A DNA stretch of 64,000 nucleotides. It comes from Meiothermus sp. (lineage in GTDB: Bacteria > Deinococcota > Deinococci > Deinococcales > Thermaceae). The notes under the pieces were generated by a model. The model was not told the DNA's origin. It saw only the letters and a program-made list of their open reading frames with translations, and ran no database searches. The stretch is from NCBI RefSeq assembly GCF_026004115.1, contig NZ_BPIM01000001.1:2336501-2400500 (forward strand). Reading direction: 5' to 3'. The position numbers and the translations under genes were made by a program. Positions 47,172 through 57,383 of the stretch are shown here, piece by piece (the stretch's first letter is position 1; each line of letters starts with the position of its first letter).

Positions 47172-47552
47172 TTATGCCAGAGGAGGTGCTCGAGCAGCGA
47201 TGCTCTGGATAAAAACATCCTGCACCAGGGCCGAGACAACCGGAAGTAACCGGACAAACTGCAGGTTGGCAAACCGGCTTTGCGAAGGTTCCAGCTCTTC
47301 TACCGGCAGAAGATGTACAAAGCAGAGCGGTCCGTGCTCGGGTGGGTGGGATGGGTCGGAATGATTGGAAGCATCGGCGCCCGGGGTACAAAGCTGCGCC
47401 AGGTTGAACTCGGTGAGTTGTTGCTCGGAGGCCCAGGTGCCGTACATCAGCACACCCCGCAGCCCCAGCTCGCTGGAGACCAGCAGCAACAGCAGGGCCA
47501 GTAAGACGGCTAGCCCTCTCAGGCGTGCGGCACGGATGTCAGCGGTGGGCAT
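47172..47552 (-). CDS. hypothetical protein, DUF2946-like, Cys/His motif
   Basis: A 126-residue protein. One membrane segment lies at residues 12-30 (GLAVLLALLLLLVSSELG). The outer part has LCTPG, then a HS..SHPPEH cluster and GPLCFVH, giving a Cys/His set like that of DUF2946 proteins near copper genes. I infer metal binding from this spacing alone. It precedes the PepSY gene by 148 bp. Confidence 0.55.
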   Translation of the reverse strand: MPTADIRAARLRGLAVLLALLLLLVSSELGLRGVLMYGTWASEQQLTEFNLAQLCTPGADASNHSDPSHPPEHGPLCFVHLLPVEELEPSQSRFANLQFVRLLPVVSALVQDVFIQSIAARAPPLA

Positions 47553-47596
47553 AGGGGTTCAAATCTTCGAAGCCAAACCTTGGCGGAGATTATAGC

Positions 47597-48697
47597 TTAA
47601 CAAGCGCAGCGCGAGGTACAGCAGTCCGCCAGGTCATCGGCCCACATGCCCCGTTTGCGGTAGACCTCGAGGGGGGCCGTATCCACCCCCAACCTTCTGC
47701 CAATAGCCTCGGCCACGACAGGGAAGCGGGCCCGGAACTTGTAGATAAAGCAGAAAGCCGTGTCTCGGTGCTGCACTTTAGGGCCTACCAGAAAAAGCCC
47801 TGGGGTGCGGATAGACTCGTCGGAGGCTTCGTGCAGGAGGGGCGCGGAACCCTTCCATTCAAACAACCGCTGTACCGGTTCGAACCCTCCCTCGAAGCCG
47901 GTGGCCAGGATGGGTGGGGTGGGGCTTTGAAGCACCCCGTTGGCGTGGTACACCTGGAACTGGCCGTTGGCCCGGGTTATTCGGGTAGCTTTTAGCCTGA
48001 GCAGCTCGAGCCGACCGGTTTCCAAAGCCTCTCGGAGCCGCTCGAGGGTATAAGGGGAGACGTCCTGACTCGGCTCACCGGTGCTGCGCTTCCAGGGCGC
48101 ATTGGGGTCGAGGATCTGCACCCGCTTACCCAGCCGTACCAGGTGGTAGGCTGCATCCAGCCCCGACTCGTACCCACCGATCACCGTGTAGGCCTCACCC
48201 TCTAAAGCGGCCCAGCTTTTCACCCTAGCATAGGGCAGTGCAAGCCGCGCCCCTTGCAGGTCCTGACGGGGAAACTGGAACTCCCCGGTGGCCCAGATCA
48301 GAAAGCGGGCTTCAAAAGAACCTCGAGTGGTCTCTACACGAAACCCCTCCGAGAAAGTTCGCACGTGCTCAACCGAAGTCCTCTCCGCAACGGCAAGCTC
48401 GTAGTGACGTGCCAGGGCCCGTAGGTAGCGGGCGTAGGCGACCCCGCTGGGATGCTCTTGTCCCAGGGAATAGGCCGGGGATGTCTTTGGCGTGAGGGCG
48501 TTGAGGTCTGTCAGGCCGAAAGCGTTGGCAGTAAAACTTGGGGTGATAAAGCGGGTCTCCCCAGGCCAACGGCGAAAAGAGGAACCTATGACGTTCCGTT
48601 CTACAATTCGCAGGTCTAGGCCCAGCCTTTGCAGGGCCAGCGCTACCCCAAGGCCGGCGGCGCCTGCACCCACAATCAGAACCTGTGTACGTTCCAT
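47597..48697 (-). CDS. FAD/NAD(P)-binding oxidoreductase (flavin monooxygenase-like)
   Basis: A 366-residue protein. The FAD Rossmann motif is VLIVGAGAAGLGVALALQRLGL at residues 6-27. A second dinucleotide motif is AYTVIGGYESGLDAAYHLVRLG (about 167-188). FRRWPGETRFITPSF between them recalls FMO and N-hydroxylase proteins. The last residues ADCCTSRCAC carry four Cys residues, a rare tail that might bind metal. It starts 75 bp after aztD. Confidence 0.85.
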   Translation of the reverse strand: MERTQVLIVGAGAAGLGVALALQRLGLDLRIVERNVIGSSFRRWPGETRFITPSFTANAFGLTDLNALTPKTSPAYSLGQEHPSGVAYARYLRALARHYELAVAERTSVEHVRTFSEGFRVETTRGSFEARFLIWATGEFQFPRQDLQGARLALPYARVKSWAALEGEAYTVIGGYESGLDAAYHLVRLGKRVQILDPNAPWKRSTGEPSQDVSPYTLERLREALETGRLELLRLKATRITRANGQFQVYHANGVLQSPTPPILATGFEGGFEPVQRLFEWKGSAPLLHEASDESIRTPGLFLVGPKVQHRDTAFCFIYKFRARFPVVAEAIGRRLGVDTAPLEVYRKRGMWADDLADCCTSRCAC

Positions 48698-48712
48698 ACT
48701 CCAAGAAAGGCA

Positions 48713-48731
48713 CCTCCCCCCGTGGGGGAGG
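48713..48731 (-). other. intercistronic stem-loop
   Basis: CCTCCCCC (48713-48720) and GGGGGAGG (48724-48731) form an 8-bp stem with a 3-base loop between the AztD-like and flavin gene. A weak T-run (TTTCTT) follows on the minus strand. It could attenuate or stabilise the transcript. Confidence 0.4.
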
Positions 48732-48772
48732 CCATGAAAACTTGACTCACTGCCCTCGGCCTACAGCTTGCC

Positions 48773-49918
48773 CTAGTGACGTACACCCTCCACCGCCAAC
48801 CAGGCCAGGCTGGCGGGGACACCCCCCACCATAAACCGGCGTTTGATGTTGAGCTCGGCCAGATCTATTTCAAGGATCTCGCCGCTTTCGGGCAGGGTGA
48901 CCCAGGCCAGGCCATCGCCCAGCGCCATACCTGGGCGCACCGCGCCCTCGCCAGAGGCGGTGATGGCCGGGGTGACCCCAAGGCTCTTGATGACCTTGCC
49001 GCTGCTGGCCTCGAGGGTATGCAGCTTCCCGTCTGCGGTGAGTACCGCCAGCAGGCCGTCCTTGTCAAAGCCGAATAGCACTGGACTGGCCGGAAGGGGG
49101 TAGGGCGTTATCTGGGTATCAATGCGGGCCAGGCCCTGTCCGAAGTTCCCGATGAAGAAGGGGTGCTTGGGGTGGCTTACAAGCGTACCTACACGAACCC
49201 GCTCAGGGGTTCCGGCAGGATTAGACAGTTTGCGGGCCACAAAGCCGCTGCCCCTTTGCTCCAGCAGCAACACCCCATCGGCGCACCCATAGGCCACGGT
49301 ATTACTCAGCACCGCCTGACCGTGCAGGCGCGGGCAGCCCTCAAACTGGGTGACCTTACGCCCGCCATGGGTAAACACCTCCACCACACCCCGGTTCAGG
49401 CTGCCCGCCAGGACTACCTGCTCCAGGGCTACCGGCGCTCCGTGGTCGGGCGCGCCCGTAGCAATCTCGCGGAACTCGGGTAGCAGTCCGAGTTTTTTGG
49501 CCTCGAAAACAGCCATCGTGCCGTCGCCGTCGTTGTAGACGACGATCTGGTTGCCATGGCTTTTGAAGTGGGTGGGCTTGGGCCCGGTGTGCAGGGTGGC
49601 CCAGATGTAGGGGGTTTGTACGACCAGGTCTTTGTGGTCGCCGTGGTCTTCCAAACCCAGACCGCTGTACACAACGCTTACGCGGTCTTGCGCGCGGTGA
49701 ACTGCAAAGGCGTACTGACCCCCAGGGGCAGGATAGACACTGGACGGGCCGGGTACGGTAAAGCGGCCTACCAGCTCTCCTTTTTCCAGATCCAGTACCT
49801 GCACCAGTCCGGCCTTGCCATCGCCGATCACCAGGCGGCCTGGGTGGCTTTCCTCACCCGCCACAGCCACACTTCCCCACAAACCCAAGGCAAACAAACT
49901 GAACAAAACAAGCCTCAT
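48773..49918 (-). CDS. aztD: AztD-like zinc metallochaperone (beta-propeller)
   Basis: A 381-residue exported protein: signal MRLVLFSLFALGLWGSVAVAG. The mature part has a repeated strand pattern as in AztD, the periplasmic chaperone that passes zinc to AztC. The sequence LGLEDHGDHKDLVV near residue 90 matches the His-rich metal region of AztD, and THFKSHGNQIVVYNDGDGTM is a second family feature. The ATG follows GGAGGTTGAACG. A palindromic operator lies 20 bp upstream. The identification rests on these motifs and the adjacent SBP gene. Confidence 0.68.
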   Translation of the reverse strand: MRLVLFSLFALGLWGSVAVAGEESHPGRLVIGDGKAGLVQVLDLEKGELVGRFTVPGPSSVYPAPGGQYAFAVHRAQDRVSVVYSGLGLEDHGDHKDLVVQTPYIWATLHTGPKPTHFKSHGNQIVVYNDGDGTMAVFEAKKLGLLPEFREIATGAPDHGAPVALEQVVLAGSLNRGVVEVFTHGGRKVTQFEGCPRLHGQAVLSNTVAYGCADGVLLLEQRGSGFVARKLSNPAGTPERVRVGTLVSHPKHPFFIGNFGQGLARIDTQITPYPLPASPVLFGFDKDGLLAVLTADGKLHTLEASSGKVIKSLGVTPAITASGEGAVRPGMALGDGLAWVTLPESGEILEIDLAELNIKRRFMVGGVPASLAWLAVEGVRH

Positions 49919-49938
49919 CGTTCAACCTCCCACGATAT

Positions 49939-49954
49939 TGATAACGCATTATCA
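49939..49954. promoter_or_regulatory. Fur/Zur-type palindrome upstream of aztD
   Basis: TGATAACGCATTATCA has 6-bp arms TGATAA/TTATCA around four bases, in the context ATTGATAA to TTATCATTT. The same form is found before aztC. Fur-family regulators use AT-rich palindromes of this kind. Confidence 0.65.
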
Positions 49955-49970
49955 TTTATTAGACAAGTCC

Positions 49971-50957
49971 CTATCTTGCAAAGGCGGTGCAAAGATTCAG
50001 TCCATTGAAGCGCAACAGCTCCAGATAGGTCGGCACCTGAGGGGTTAGGGTATCCGAAAGCAGGGTAATCACCCGAGCGCCGGTGGCCTCGGCCAGGGTG
50101 CGGGCCTCGCCGGCAGCAAATTGGGGTTCGGTGGCGATTACCTGCACCCCTTCTTGTTTGATTCGCAGAGCCAGCTCGCTTAGGGCCCGTGGACCCCTTT
50201 GTTGCCCCACGAAGCTGGCCAGACTGCCCACCACTTCGAAGCCGTAATGACGAGCAGCATAGCGGAAGGCGTCGTGCTGGACTACAATCCGGCGACGGTT
50301 TGGCGGGATGGCAGCCAGGCAGGCCTTAATCTCGCTGTCGGTGGCCTCGAGCCGTTGGAGGAAGTCCGTACTCCGCCGGACATAGAAGTTATGGCCAGCC
50401 GGGTCGAGTTTGCTTAGCACACCCTGGATGCGCTCCACATACAGCCGAGCATAGGAAGGGTCAAGCCATAAGTGGGGATCGCAAAGGCCATGGCGGTGTA
50501 CTTGCAGCCCCTGTTCTATCTCGGCCCTACGCTCTGCTTCAGTAAGGCAGAGTAGGTTGGGAAGCCCTTCCGCCAGAAGTACCGTGCGGGCTCCCTGGGG
50601 AAGGCCAGCTTGCAATTTTGACAGGAACGTTTCCAGGTAAAGCCCGTTGGCAAAAAGCACCCGTGCCCCTGCCAGGGCCCGTACCGTAGAGGGGCGGGGT
50701 TCGAAGCTATGCGGATCGGCCCCCATAGGCACGACCACTGCAAGCCGAACCCGCCCAGCACCTACTTCCCGCACCAGATCCCCCAGGATGGGCGTCGTGG
50801 CAGCTACGTTCAGACCTTGGGCCCATGCTGCTGTGGGCAGGAGGAAAAAAAGAAATATCGCCAGTCCGACAAAGACCTTAGTTCCGATTACCGCGCTTAA
50901 ATCACAGGCAAAACCAGTTTTTTGGGCCAACCAGGGGCCAGAGGTAAAAAGAAGCAT
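49971..50957 (-). CDS. aztC: zinc ABC transporter substrate-binding protein (AztC/ZnuA-type)
   Basis: A 328-residue cluster A-I solute receptor. After a 20-residue leader the signal segment is VFVGLAIFLFFLLPTAAWA. Metal ligands are likely the His in GADPHSFEPRP (about 82), CDPHLWLDP (about 159), VVQHDAFRYAARHYG (about 224), and an acidic residue in IATEPQFAAGEA. AztA and AztB (ATPase and permease) are absent from the window. A palindrome overlaps its promoter region two bases before the ATG, so the start may be leaderless; the long N-terminus leaves the start uncertain. Confidence 0.85.
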   Translation of the reverse strand: MLLFTSGPWLAQKTGFACDLSAVIGTKVFVGLAIFLFFLLPTAAWAQGLNVAATTPILGDLVREVGAGRVRLAVVVPMGADPHSFEPRPSTVRALAGARVLFANGLYLETFLSKLQAGLPQGARTVLLAEGLPNLLCLTEAERRAEIEQGLQVHRHGLCDPHLWLDPSYARLYVERIQGVLSKLDPAGHNFYVRRSTDFLQRLEATDSEIKACLAAIPPNRRRIVVQHDAFRYAARHYGFEVVGSLASFVGQQRGPRALSELALRIKQEGVQVIATEPQFAAGEARTLAEATGARVITLLSDTLTPQVPTYLELLRFNGLNLCTAFAR

Positions 50958-50959
50958 AT

Positions 50960-50975
50960 TGATAATAGATTATCA
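50960..50975. promoter_or_regulatory. Fur/Zur-type palindrome between aztC and a divergent gene
   Basis: TGATAATAGATTATCA, with arms identical to the box before aztD. It overlaps the -10-like TATTAT of aztC on the minus strand. It lies only 20 bp before the divergent ATG at 50996, so it could control both directions. Confidence 0.7.
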
Positions 50976-50995
50976 TTTAGGGTAGATTGAAAACT

Positions 50996-51040
50996 ATGAA
51001 GGTCGCTTACGTGTTCGTCTCCCCCCGTTCGGCCAGTTAT
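50996..51040 (+). pseudogene. 5' fragment of a gene truncated by repeat R1-e
   Basis: An ATG opens MKVAYVFVSPRSASY and then runs straight into the MITE end. This start resembles DsrE-family proteins of thermophiles, though 15 residues are too few to be sure. It is divergent from aztC with the shared operator, as a real gene would be. After the repeats no continuation is visible, so the 3' part is gone. Confidence 0.45.
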
Positions 51041-51106
51041 ACCGGATTCAAAAAGATAATCATCCAAACCAAAGACCCCCAGAGGCTATCTATTTGAATC
51101 CGGTAT
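51039..51106 (+). repeat. MITE-like repeat R1, copy e (solo hairpin)
   Basis: A 68-bp minimal form: ATACCGGATTCAAAAAGATA pairs with TATCTATTTGAATCCGGTAT around 28 bases. It shows that the left palindrome alone can exist as a separate unit. TA dinucleotides at the ends suggest a TA target as used by IS630/Tc1-type elements. Confidence 0.85.
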
Positions 51107-51218
51107 GAAAGGGCATTCGGCCAGGCCCTGAATCAGCAGGCTGCCTGTAGGGGCAGGTCAGCAACCCCACCCAACCTCCCCTGCAGTCTGGGGGAGGAAC
51201 AATAGAACCTTTCATACC
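51102..51218. repeat. inverted-repeat element adjacent to R1-e
   Basis: GGTATGAAAGG (51102-51112) and CCTTTCATACC (51208-51218) are perfect 11-bp inverted repeats. The interior holds CAACCCCACCC and a CTCCCC/GGGGGAGG hairpin, like the element at 27168-27290. Together with R1-e it fills the gap up to ilvD. Confidence 0.5.
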
Positions 51219-51269
51219 CAAGCTTGATGCGGGTCTTTTTTGTTTTTACCCATTTCTTGATGCTAGGGC

Positions 51270-52934
51270 TCACTCCGGCTTCACTAGCACCGCCCCTTCG
51301 CGCGCACTGCTCACCAGCGCCGCGTACCGTGCAAACAGCCCGGCCTTGTAGTGGGGCTTGGGAGCCTTCCAGGCTTTGGCCCGCTTGGCCAACTCTTTTT
51401 CCGAAACTTCTAGGTTCAGAATGCCTTTATCGCAGTCTATGGAGATAATGTCGCCCTCCTTGACCAGTGCAATGGGGCCACCGACAAAGGCTTCAGGGGC
51501 CACGTGCCCGATCATCAGACCCTTGGTGCCGCCGCTGAAGCGCCCGTCGGTTACCAAAGCTACGTGGGGGCCCAGCCCCTCGCCCACCAGGGCCGAGGTT
51601 ACCGAGAGCATCTCGGGCATGCCGGGGGCCCCCTTGGGGCCTTCGTAGCGAATCACCACCACGTCGCCGGGTTTGATTTGCTTCTTGAGTACCGCCTTCA
51701 TGGCGCTTTGCTCGCCATCGAAGACGCGGGCCGGGCCCCGGTGCACCTTGGTCTCGGTGCCGGCCAGCTTGAGCACCGCGCCGTCTGGGGCCAGCGAGCC
51801 CTTGAGCACCCGCAGGCCGCCCTCGAGCTTGAAGGGTTTGCTGGCTTTGGTTACCACCTTCTGGCCTTTGGTTTCCCTGGCGTTTTTGGTTTCCTGCCAC
51901 AAGGTCTTGCCGCTGACGGTCATCTGGTCGCCGTCAATTAGCTCGCCTTCAATCAGGCGGCGGATAATCAGGGGAATGCCACCAGCCTCGTAGAGCTCCC
52001 AGGCGGTGTACTGGCCCCAAGGGCGCATGTCGGCAATCACCGGAGTTTTGCGGGAGATTTTGTCGAACTCCTCCAGCGTCAGCTTGATCCCCGCTTCCTT
52101 GGCGATTGCCAACAGGTGCAGCACTGCATTGGTGGAGCCGCCCGTGGCCGCCACCGCTGCGATGGCGTTGGTGAAGCTCTTCTTGGTCAGAAAGCTCCTG
52201 GGGGTGCGGTTGTGCTTGATGGCGTCGGCCAGTATCTGCATGGCCCGGCGCCCGGCGGGCTTCTTCTCGGGGTGCACGGCGGGGATGGCGTTGTAGCCGA
52301 TGGGGGAGAAACCCATCACCTCCAGCACCATGGCCATGGTGTTGGCGGTGTACTGCCCACCACAGGCCCCTGCGCCGGGGATGGCGGTGCGCTCGACGGC
52401 CTCGAGCTGCTTCTCGTCAATCTTGCCTGCTGCGTACTGGCCCACAGCCTCGAACACGCTCACCACAGTCTGGGCCTTGCCGTTCAGGTAGCCGGGGGCA
52501 ATGGAGCCGCCATACAGCACCAGGCTGGGCACGTTGGCCCGAATCACCCCCATCATGCCGCCGGGGTTGGTCTTATCGCAGGCCACCAGCGCCACCATGC
52601 CGTCGTACAGATACCCCTGGGCAATTAGCTCGATGGCGTCGGCGATCACCTCGCGGCTCACCAGTGAGCTGCGCATCCCGATGGTGCCCATGCTGATGCC
52701 GTCGGAGATGGCCGGAGCGCCGAACTCGAAGGTCTGGAAACCGGCCTCTCTGGCCCCGATTTTCAGGTCGGCGGCCAGGTCGCGCAGGTGGTAGTTGCAG
52801 GGCATCCCTTCGGTCCAGGTATTCACGATGCCCACCCAGGGAATCTTGAACTCCTCATCGCCGATGCCCACCGCGCGGAGCATGGCGCGGGCGGGGGCTT
52901 GTTGAGGGCCTAGTTTGATGATATCCGAACGCAT
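51270..52934 (-). CDS. ilvD: dihydroxy-acid dehydratase
   Basis: A 554-residue Fe-S enzyme making the 2-oxo acids of valine and isoleucine. [21 protein letters not shown] is the N-terminus. Cluster ligands are expected in [13 protein letters not shown] and [14 protein letters not shown]. The C-terminal [22 protein letters not shown] is the family signature. ATG 52934 follows AGAGGT. The open frame continues upstream, but only this start gives the normal N-terminus. Last gene of the branched-chain cluster. Confidence 0.97.
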   Translation of the reverse strand: MRSDIIKLGPQQAPARAMLRAVGIGDEEFKIPWVGIVNTWTEGMPCNYHLRDLAADLKIGAREAGFQTFEFGAPAISDGISMGTIGMRSSLVSREVIADAIELIAQGYLYDGMVALVACDKTNPGGMMGVIRANVPSLVLYGGSIAPGYLNGKAQTVVSVFEAVGQYAAGKIDEKQLEAVERTAIPGAGACGGQYTANTMAMVLEVMGFSPIGYNAIPAVHPEKKPAGRRAMQILADAIKHNRTPRSFLTKKSFTNAIAAVAATGGSTNAVLHLLAIAKEAGIKLTLEEFDKISRKTPVIADMRPWGQYTAWELYEAGGIPLIIRRLIEGELIDGDQMTVSGKTLWQETKNARETKGQKVVTKASKPFKLEGGLRVLKGSLAPDGAVLKLAGTETKVHRGPARVFDGEQSAMKAVLKKQIKPGDVVVIRYEGPKGAPGMPEMLSVTSALVGEGLGPHVALVTDGRFSGGTKGLMIGHVAPEAFVGGPIALVKEGDIISIDCDKGILNLEVSEKELAKRAKAWKAPKPHYKAGLFARYAALVSSAREGAVLVKPE

Positions 52935-52965
52935 AAGTACCTCTTTTTGTAAAGAAGATGTTGCC

Positions 52966-53712
52966 CTATAAATCCTGTACAGAGGCAATTTTACCGTGGA
53001 AACGCCGGGGGTCGGCCTCGAGGATCCGCACCAAGGCTCTGGCGGACTGCTCAGGGGTGAGAACGCGCCCTTGGGCTTGGTAGCCCTTGAACAGGGGGCG
53101 CAGGGTCTCGCTGGCGCTTCCCTGGGCTTCGCGGAGTTGTTTTTGCATGTTGGTTTCCACAATGCCGGGACGGTAGGTGAAGCAGGTCACCTCGGGGGCC
53201 TCGATGGCCAGTTGCCGGGCCAGGTGTTCTTCGGCCGCTTTGGCAATGGCATAGATACCCATGCCCGGGATGTTGTGCTCGGCCACCCCCGAACCCAAAA
53301 ACACCGCAACGCTACCGGGCTGGCGGATCAGGTGGGGATAGGCGAAGCGGGCCAGCTGATAGCCGCCCTTGACGTTCGAATCCATGATTTCGTCGTACTG
53401 CGACTCGATCAGTTCGTAGGCCAGCGGCCCTGCATTCAGGATGCCGGCATTGTGAATGAAGCCCACAAAGCTCCCGATTTGGAGCGCCTGGGCGACCAGG
53501 GCCTCGGCCACGGTACTATGGGCGGCGCTCCCGGCCACCGACTCGCAGCGCACTCCCAGGTTGCGTGCCTCGTCGCGCACAAACTCGAGGGCCTTCTGAT
53601 TACGGGCCCCGAGGACCAGGTGGGCCCCGGCCCTGGCGAGCTCGAGCGCCAGCGCCTCGCCGATACCCCGGCTGGCCCCGGTGATGATGAAGGTCTGGTT
53701 CTTAAGTTTCAT
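52966..53712 (-). CDS. short-chain dehydrogenase/reductase
   Basis: A 248-residue classical SDR. The cofactor motif is ITGASRGIG at residues 10-18, and [15 protein letters not shown] follows. The active-site pair is Tyr-x-x-x-Lys in [13 protein letters not shown], with Ser in [11 protein letters not shown]. It lies between leuB and ilvD, 31 bp before ilvD and 57 bp after leuB. Its place in a leucine/valine operon is unexplained; the substrate is unknown. Confidence 0.88.
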   Translation of the reverse strand: MKLKNQTFIITGASRGIGEALALELARAGAHLVLGARNQKALEFVRDEARNLGVRCESVAGSAAHSTVAEALVAQALQIGSFVGFIHNAGILNAGPLAYELIESQYDEIMDSNVKGGYQLARFAYPHLIRQPGSVAVFLGSGVAEHNIPGMGIYAIAKAAEEHLARQLAIEAPEVTCFTYRPGIVETNMQKQLREAQGSASETLRPLFKGYQAQGRVLTPEQSARALVRILEADPRRFHGKIASVQDL

Positions 53713-53769
53713 GCTTCTGTGTATACGCTGAATTGCCCAAAACCGCCAGGGACAGGTGAGTGCAGAGGT

Positions 53770-55442
<1,673 letters not shown>

Positions 55443-55655
55443 CTACTTGCCCTCCTTATCCCTGAAAAAACCCAGGATGCCCCAGATGCCCGCAATTGCG
55501 GCCACCGCACACAGGGCAAACCCCACCACAAAAACCACCCAGCTGAGTACCGGGTTGGTTTGCAGGTTGCCCAGCCAAAGCCCCAGGGTGGCAATAGACA
55601 GCAGCACCGAGACCACCACCAGCACCACCCCTCGAATCAATTCCTTTGTAGACAA
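55443..55655 (-). CDS. small two-pass membrane protein, hypothetical
   Basis: A 70-residue protein with two hydrophobic segments (GVVLVVVSVLLSIATLGLWLG and VLSWVVFVVGFALCAVAAIAGIWGILGFF) and a charged tail FRDKEGK. It lies between leuC and leuD, with its stop codon next to the leuD ATG. I do not know the family. Its position suggests co-transcription; it could be an assembly or export factor, but nothing shows that. Confidence 0.7.
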   Translation of the reverse strand: MSTKELIRGVVLVVVSVLLSIATLGLWLGNLQTNPVLSWVVFVVGFALCAVAAIAGIWGILGFFRDKEGK

Positions 55656-55714
55656 ACAGACCTCTCCTTCGGGCTTTACCTAGACGATTGTGCCCTTTGA
55701 TTACTTTACAGACC

Positions 55715-57139
55715 CTACGCACCCACCAGCTCACTGACCCCAAACACTTCCCGCGCATCGCTTACCTGGCCGGTTACGGCGGCGGCCACCACCATCACCG
55801 GCGACATCAGCACGGTGCGTCCGGTGGCGCTGCCCTGTCGGCCCTTGAAGTTGCGGTTGGAGGAAGAGGCGCACAGCTCGTCTCCGACCAGCTTGTCGGG
55901 GTTCATGGCCAGGCACATGCTGCAGCCCGCACCGCGCCATTCAAACCCGGCCTCGCGGAAGATTTCAGCGATGCCCTCCTCTTCGCACTGCCTGGCTACC
56001 TGCTGGGAGCCCGGCACCGCAATGGCCCGCACCCCCGGGGCTACCTTGCGGCCCTTGAGGTACCTGGCAGCTTCGCGAAAGTCGGAGATGCGACCGTTGG
56101 TGCAGCTTCCCAGAAAGGCCACATCCACCTTCACCCCCTTGATGGGCTGGCCGGGCCGGAGCTTCATGTGCTTGAGGGCTTCTTCCAGACCGGCCCGTTC
56201 GGCCTCGGGGTAGAGGGCGGGGTCGGGGACGCGGTCGGTGATGGCGCAGCCCTGGCCGGGGTTGATGCCCCAGGTCACGGTGGGGGCAATGTCCTCGGCG
56301 CGGATGTTCACTATGTCGTCGTAGTGGGCGTCGGGGTCGGAGGCCAGGGCCTTCCAGCGCGCTACGGCCTGCTCCCATGCCTCGCCTTTGGGGGCATAGG
56401 GCCGGCCTTTCAGGTAGTCGAAGGTGGTCTGGTCGGGGTTGACGTAGCCGATGCGGGCTCCCCCCTCGATGCTCATGTTGCAGACGGTCATGCGCTCTTC
56501 CATACTGAAGTTGTCAAAGACGCTGCCGCCGTATTCATACGCATAGCCGATGCCCCCGTTCACCCCCAGCACCTTGATGATGTGCAGGATCACGTCCTTG
56601 GCGTAGACCCCGGGGCGCAGCTTGCCGTTCACGTTAATCCGCCGCACCTTGAGTTTGCTCACCGCCATGGTCTGGGTGGCCAGCACATCGCGTACCTGGG
56701 TGGTGCCAATGCCAAAGGCGATGGCCCCGAAGGCCCCGTGGGTAGAGGTGTGGGAGTCGCCACAGGCGATGGTCATGCCGGGCTGGGTGATGCCGTTTTC
56801 CGGGCCAATCACGTGTACAATGCCCTGCTGGCCTGAAGTCACGTCAAAAAAGGTAATGCCGAACTCCTGCACGTTCTTGCGGAGCTGGCGGATCATCTCG
56901 TCGGCCTGGGGGTCGGCGAAGGGTTCTGCAAGCGAGTGCGTGGGCACGATGTGGTCTACCGTGGCGAAGGTGCGCTCGGGGAAGCGCACCTTGAGGCCGA
57001 GGTCGCGCAGCATCCCGAAAGCCTGGGGGCTGGTGACCTCGTGGATCAGGTGGGTGTCGATGAAGAGCTGCGTTTGCCCGTTGGGCAGCGTGCGCACCGC
57101 GTGGCTCTCCCAGACTTTTTGGTACAGACTTTTTCCCAT
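55715..57139 (-). CDS. leuC: 3-isopropylmalate dehydratase large subunit
   Basis: A 474-residue aconitase-type enzyme. The IPMD motif [33 protein letters not shown] is near residue 115. Cluster cysteines are likely in FLGSCTNGR and [12 protein letters not shown]. First structural gene of the leucine operon, with AAAGGAGG 14 bp upstream; an attenuator precedes it. Confidence 0.97.
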   Translation of the reverse strand: MGKSLYQKVWESHAVRTLPNGQTQLFIDTHLIHEVTSPQAFGMLRDLGLKVRFPERTFATVDHIVPTHSLAEPFADPQADEMIRQLRKNVQEFGITFFDVTSGQQGIVHVIGPENGITQPGMTIACGDSHTSTHGAFGAIAFGIGTTQVRDVLATQTMAVSKLKVRRINVNGKLRPGVYAKDVILHIIKVLGVNGGIGYAYEYGGSVFDNFSMEERMTVCNMSIEGGARIGYVNPDQTTFDYLKGRPYAPKGEAWEQAVARWKALASDPDAHYDDIVNIRAEDIAPTVTWGINPGQGCAITDRVPDPALYPEAERAGLEEALKHMKLRPGQPIKGVKVDVAFLGSCTNGRISDFREAARYLKGRKVAPGVRAIAVPGSQQVARQCEEEGIAEIFREAGFEWRGAGCSMCLAMNPDKLVGDELCASSSNRNFKGRQGSATGRTVLMSPVMVVAAAVTGQVSDAREVFGVSELVGA

Positions 57140-57175
57140 GATTGTTTTATGCCTCCTTTGTCCGAAACCTTGAGC

Positions 57176-57204
57176 AAAAACCCCAGAGACGTTTTGCTCT
57201 GGGG
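57176..57204 (-). terminator. leucine operon attenuator terminator
   Basis: CCCCAGAG (57181-57188) and CTCTGGGG (57197-57204) form an 8-bp stem around 8 bases. Followed on the minus strand by TTTTTG. It stands between the leader peptide and leuC. The loop-side AGCAAA can instead pair with TTTGCT just after the leader stop, a possible antiterminator. Confidence 0.8.
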
Positions 57205-57221
57205 CCTATGACGGCAGCAAA

Positions 57222-57272
57222 CTAGACCCCTCGAGCGGGGCGTAGTAGGCGCTGCGCAACGGGGTCCGTCAT
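57222..57272 (-). CDS. leuL: leucine operon leader peptide
   Basis: A 16-residue peptide MTDPVAQRLLRPARGV with two adjacent Leu codons, CTA CTA (57243-57248), before its stop. CTA is an uncommon Leu codon in this GC-rich genome. The ATG lies seven bases after TATACT, so the message has no leader and the ribosome starts at the 5' end. A stalled ribosome on CTA-CTA under leucine shortage would favour readthrough into leuC. The arrangement, not homology, supports the call. Confidence 0.7.
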   Translation of the reverse strand: MTDPVAQRLLRPARGV

Positions 57273-57279
57273 TGCCAGG

Positions 57280-57309
57280 AGTATAAAGTTTGGTATACCA
57301 AAACGTCAA
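57280..57309 (-). promoter_or_regulatory. promoter of the leucine operon with embedded operator
   Basis: On the minus strand TTGACG (57304-57309), 18 bp, TATACT (57280-57285). The spacer contains the perfect palindrome TTTGGTATACCAAA (57289-57302), a likely repressor or activator site. Confidence 0.7.
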
Positions 57310-57383
57310 GCCTCGTTGAACTTCTCTGTAGCGCCTATCTTGCTGTGGTGTTAGGCCCTGGAAGCGGGTATCCTACAGCCAAG

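Noticed and set aside
55688-56836. A 382-codon open frame antisense to leuC
   Set aside because: leuC has all its catalytic motifs; the antisense product shows no recognisable domain.
57176-57309. T-box riboswitch before leuC
   Set aside because: I found no T-box sequence (TGGNACCGCG-like) or specifier stem; the short leader peptide with tandem Leu codons explains the terminator better.
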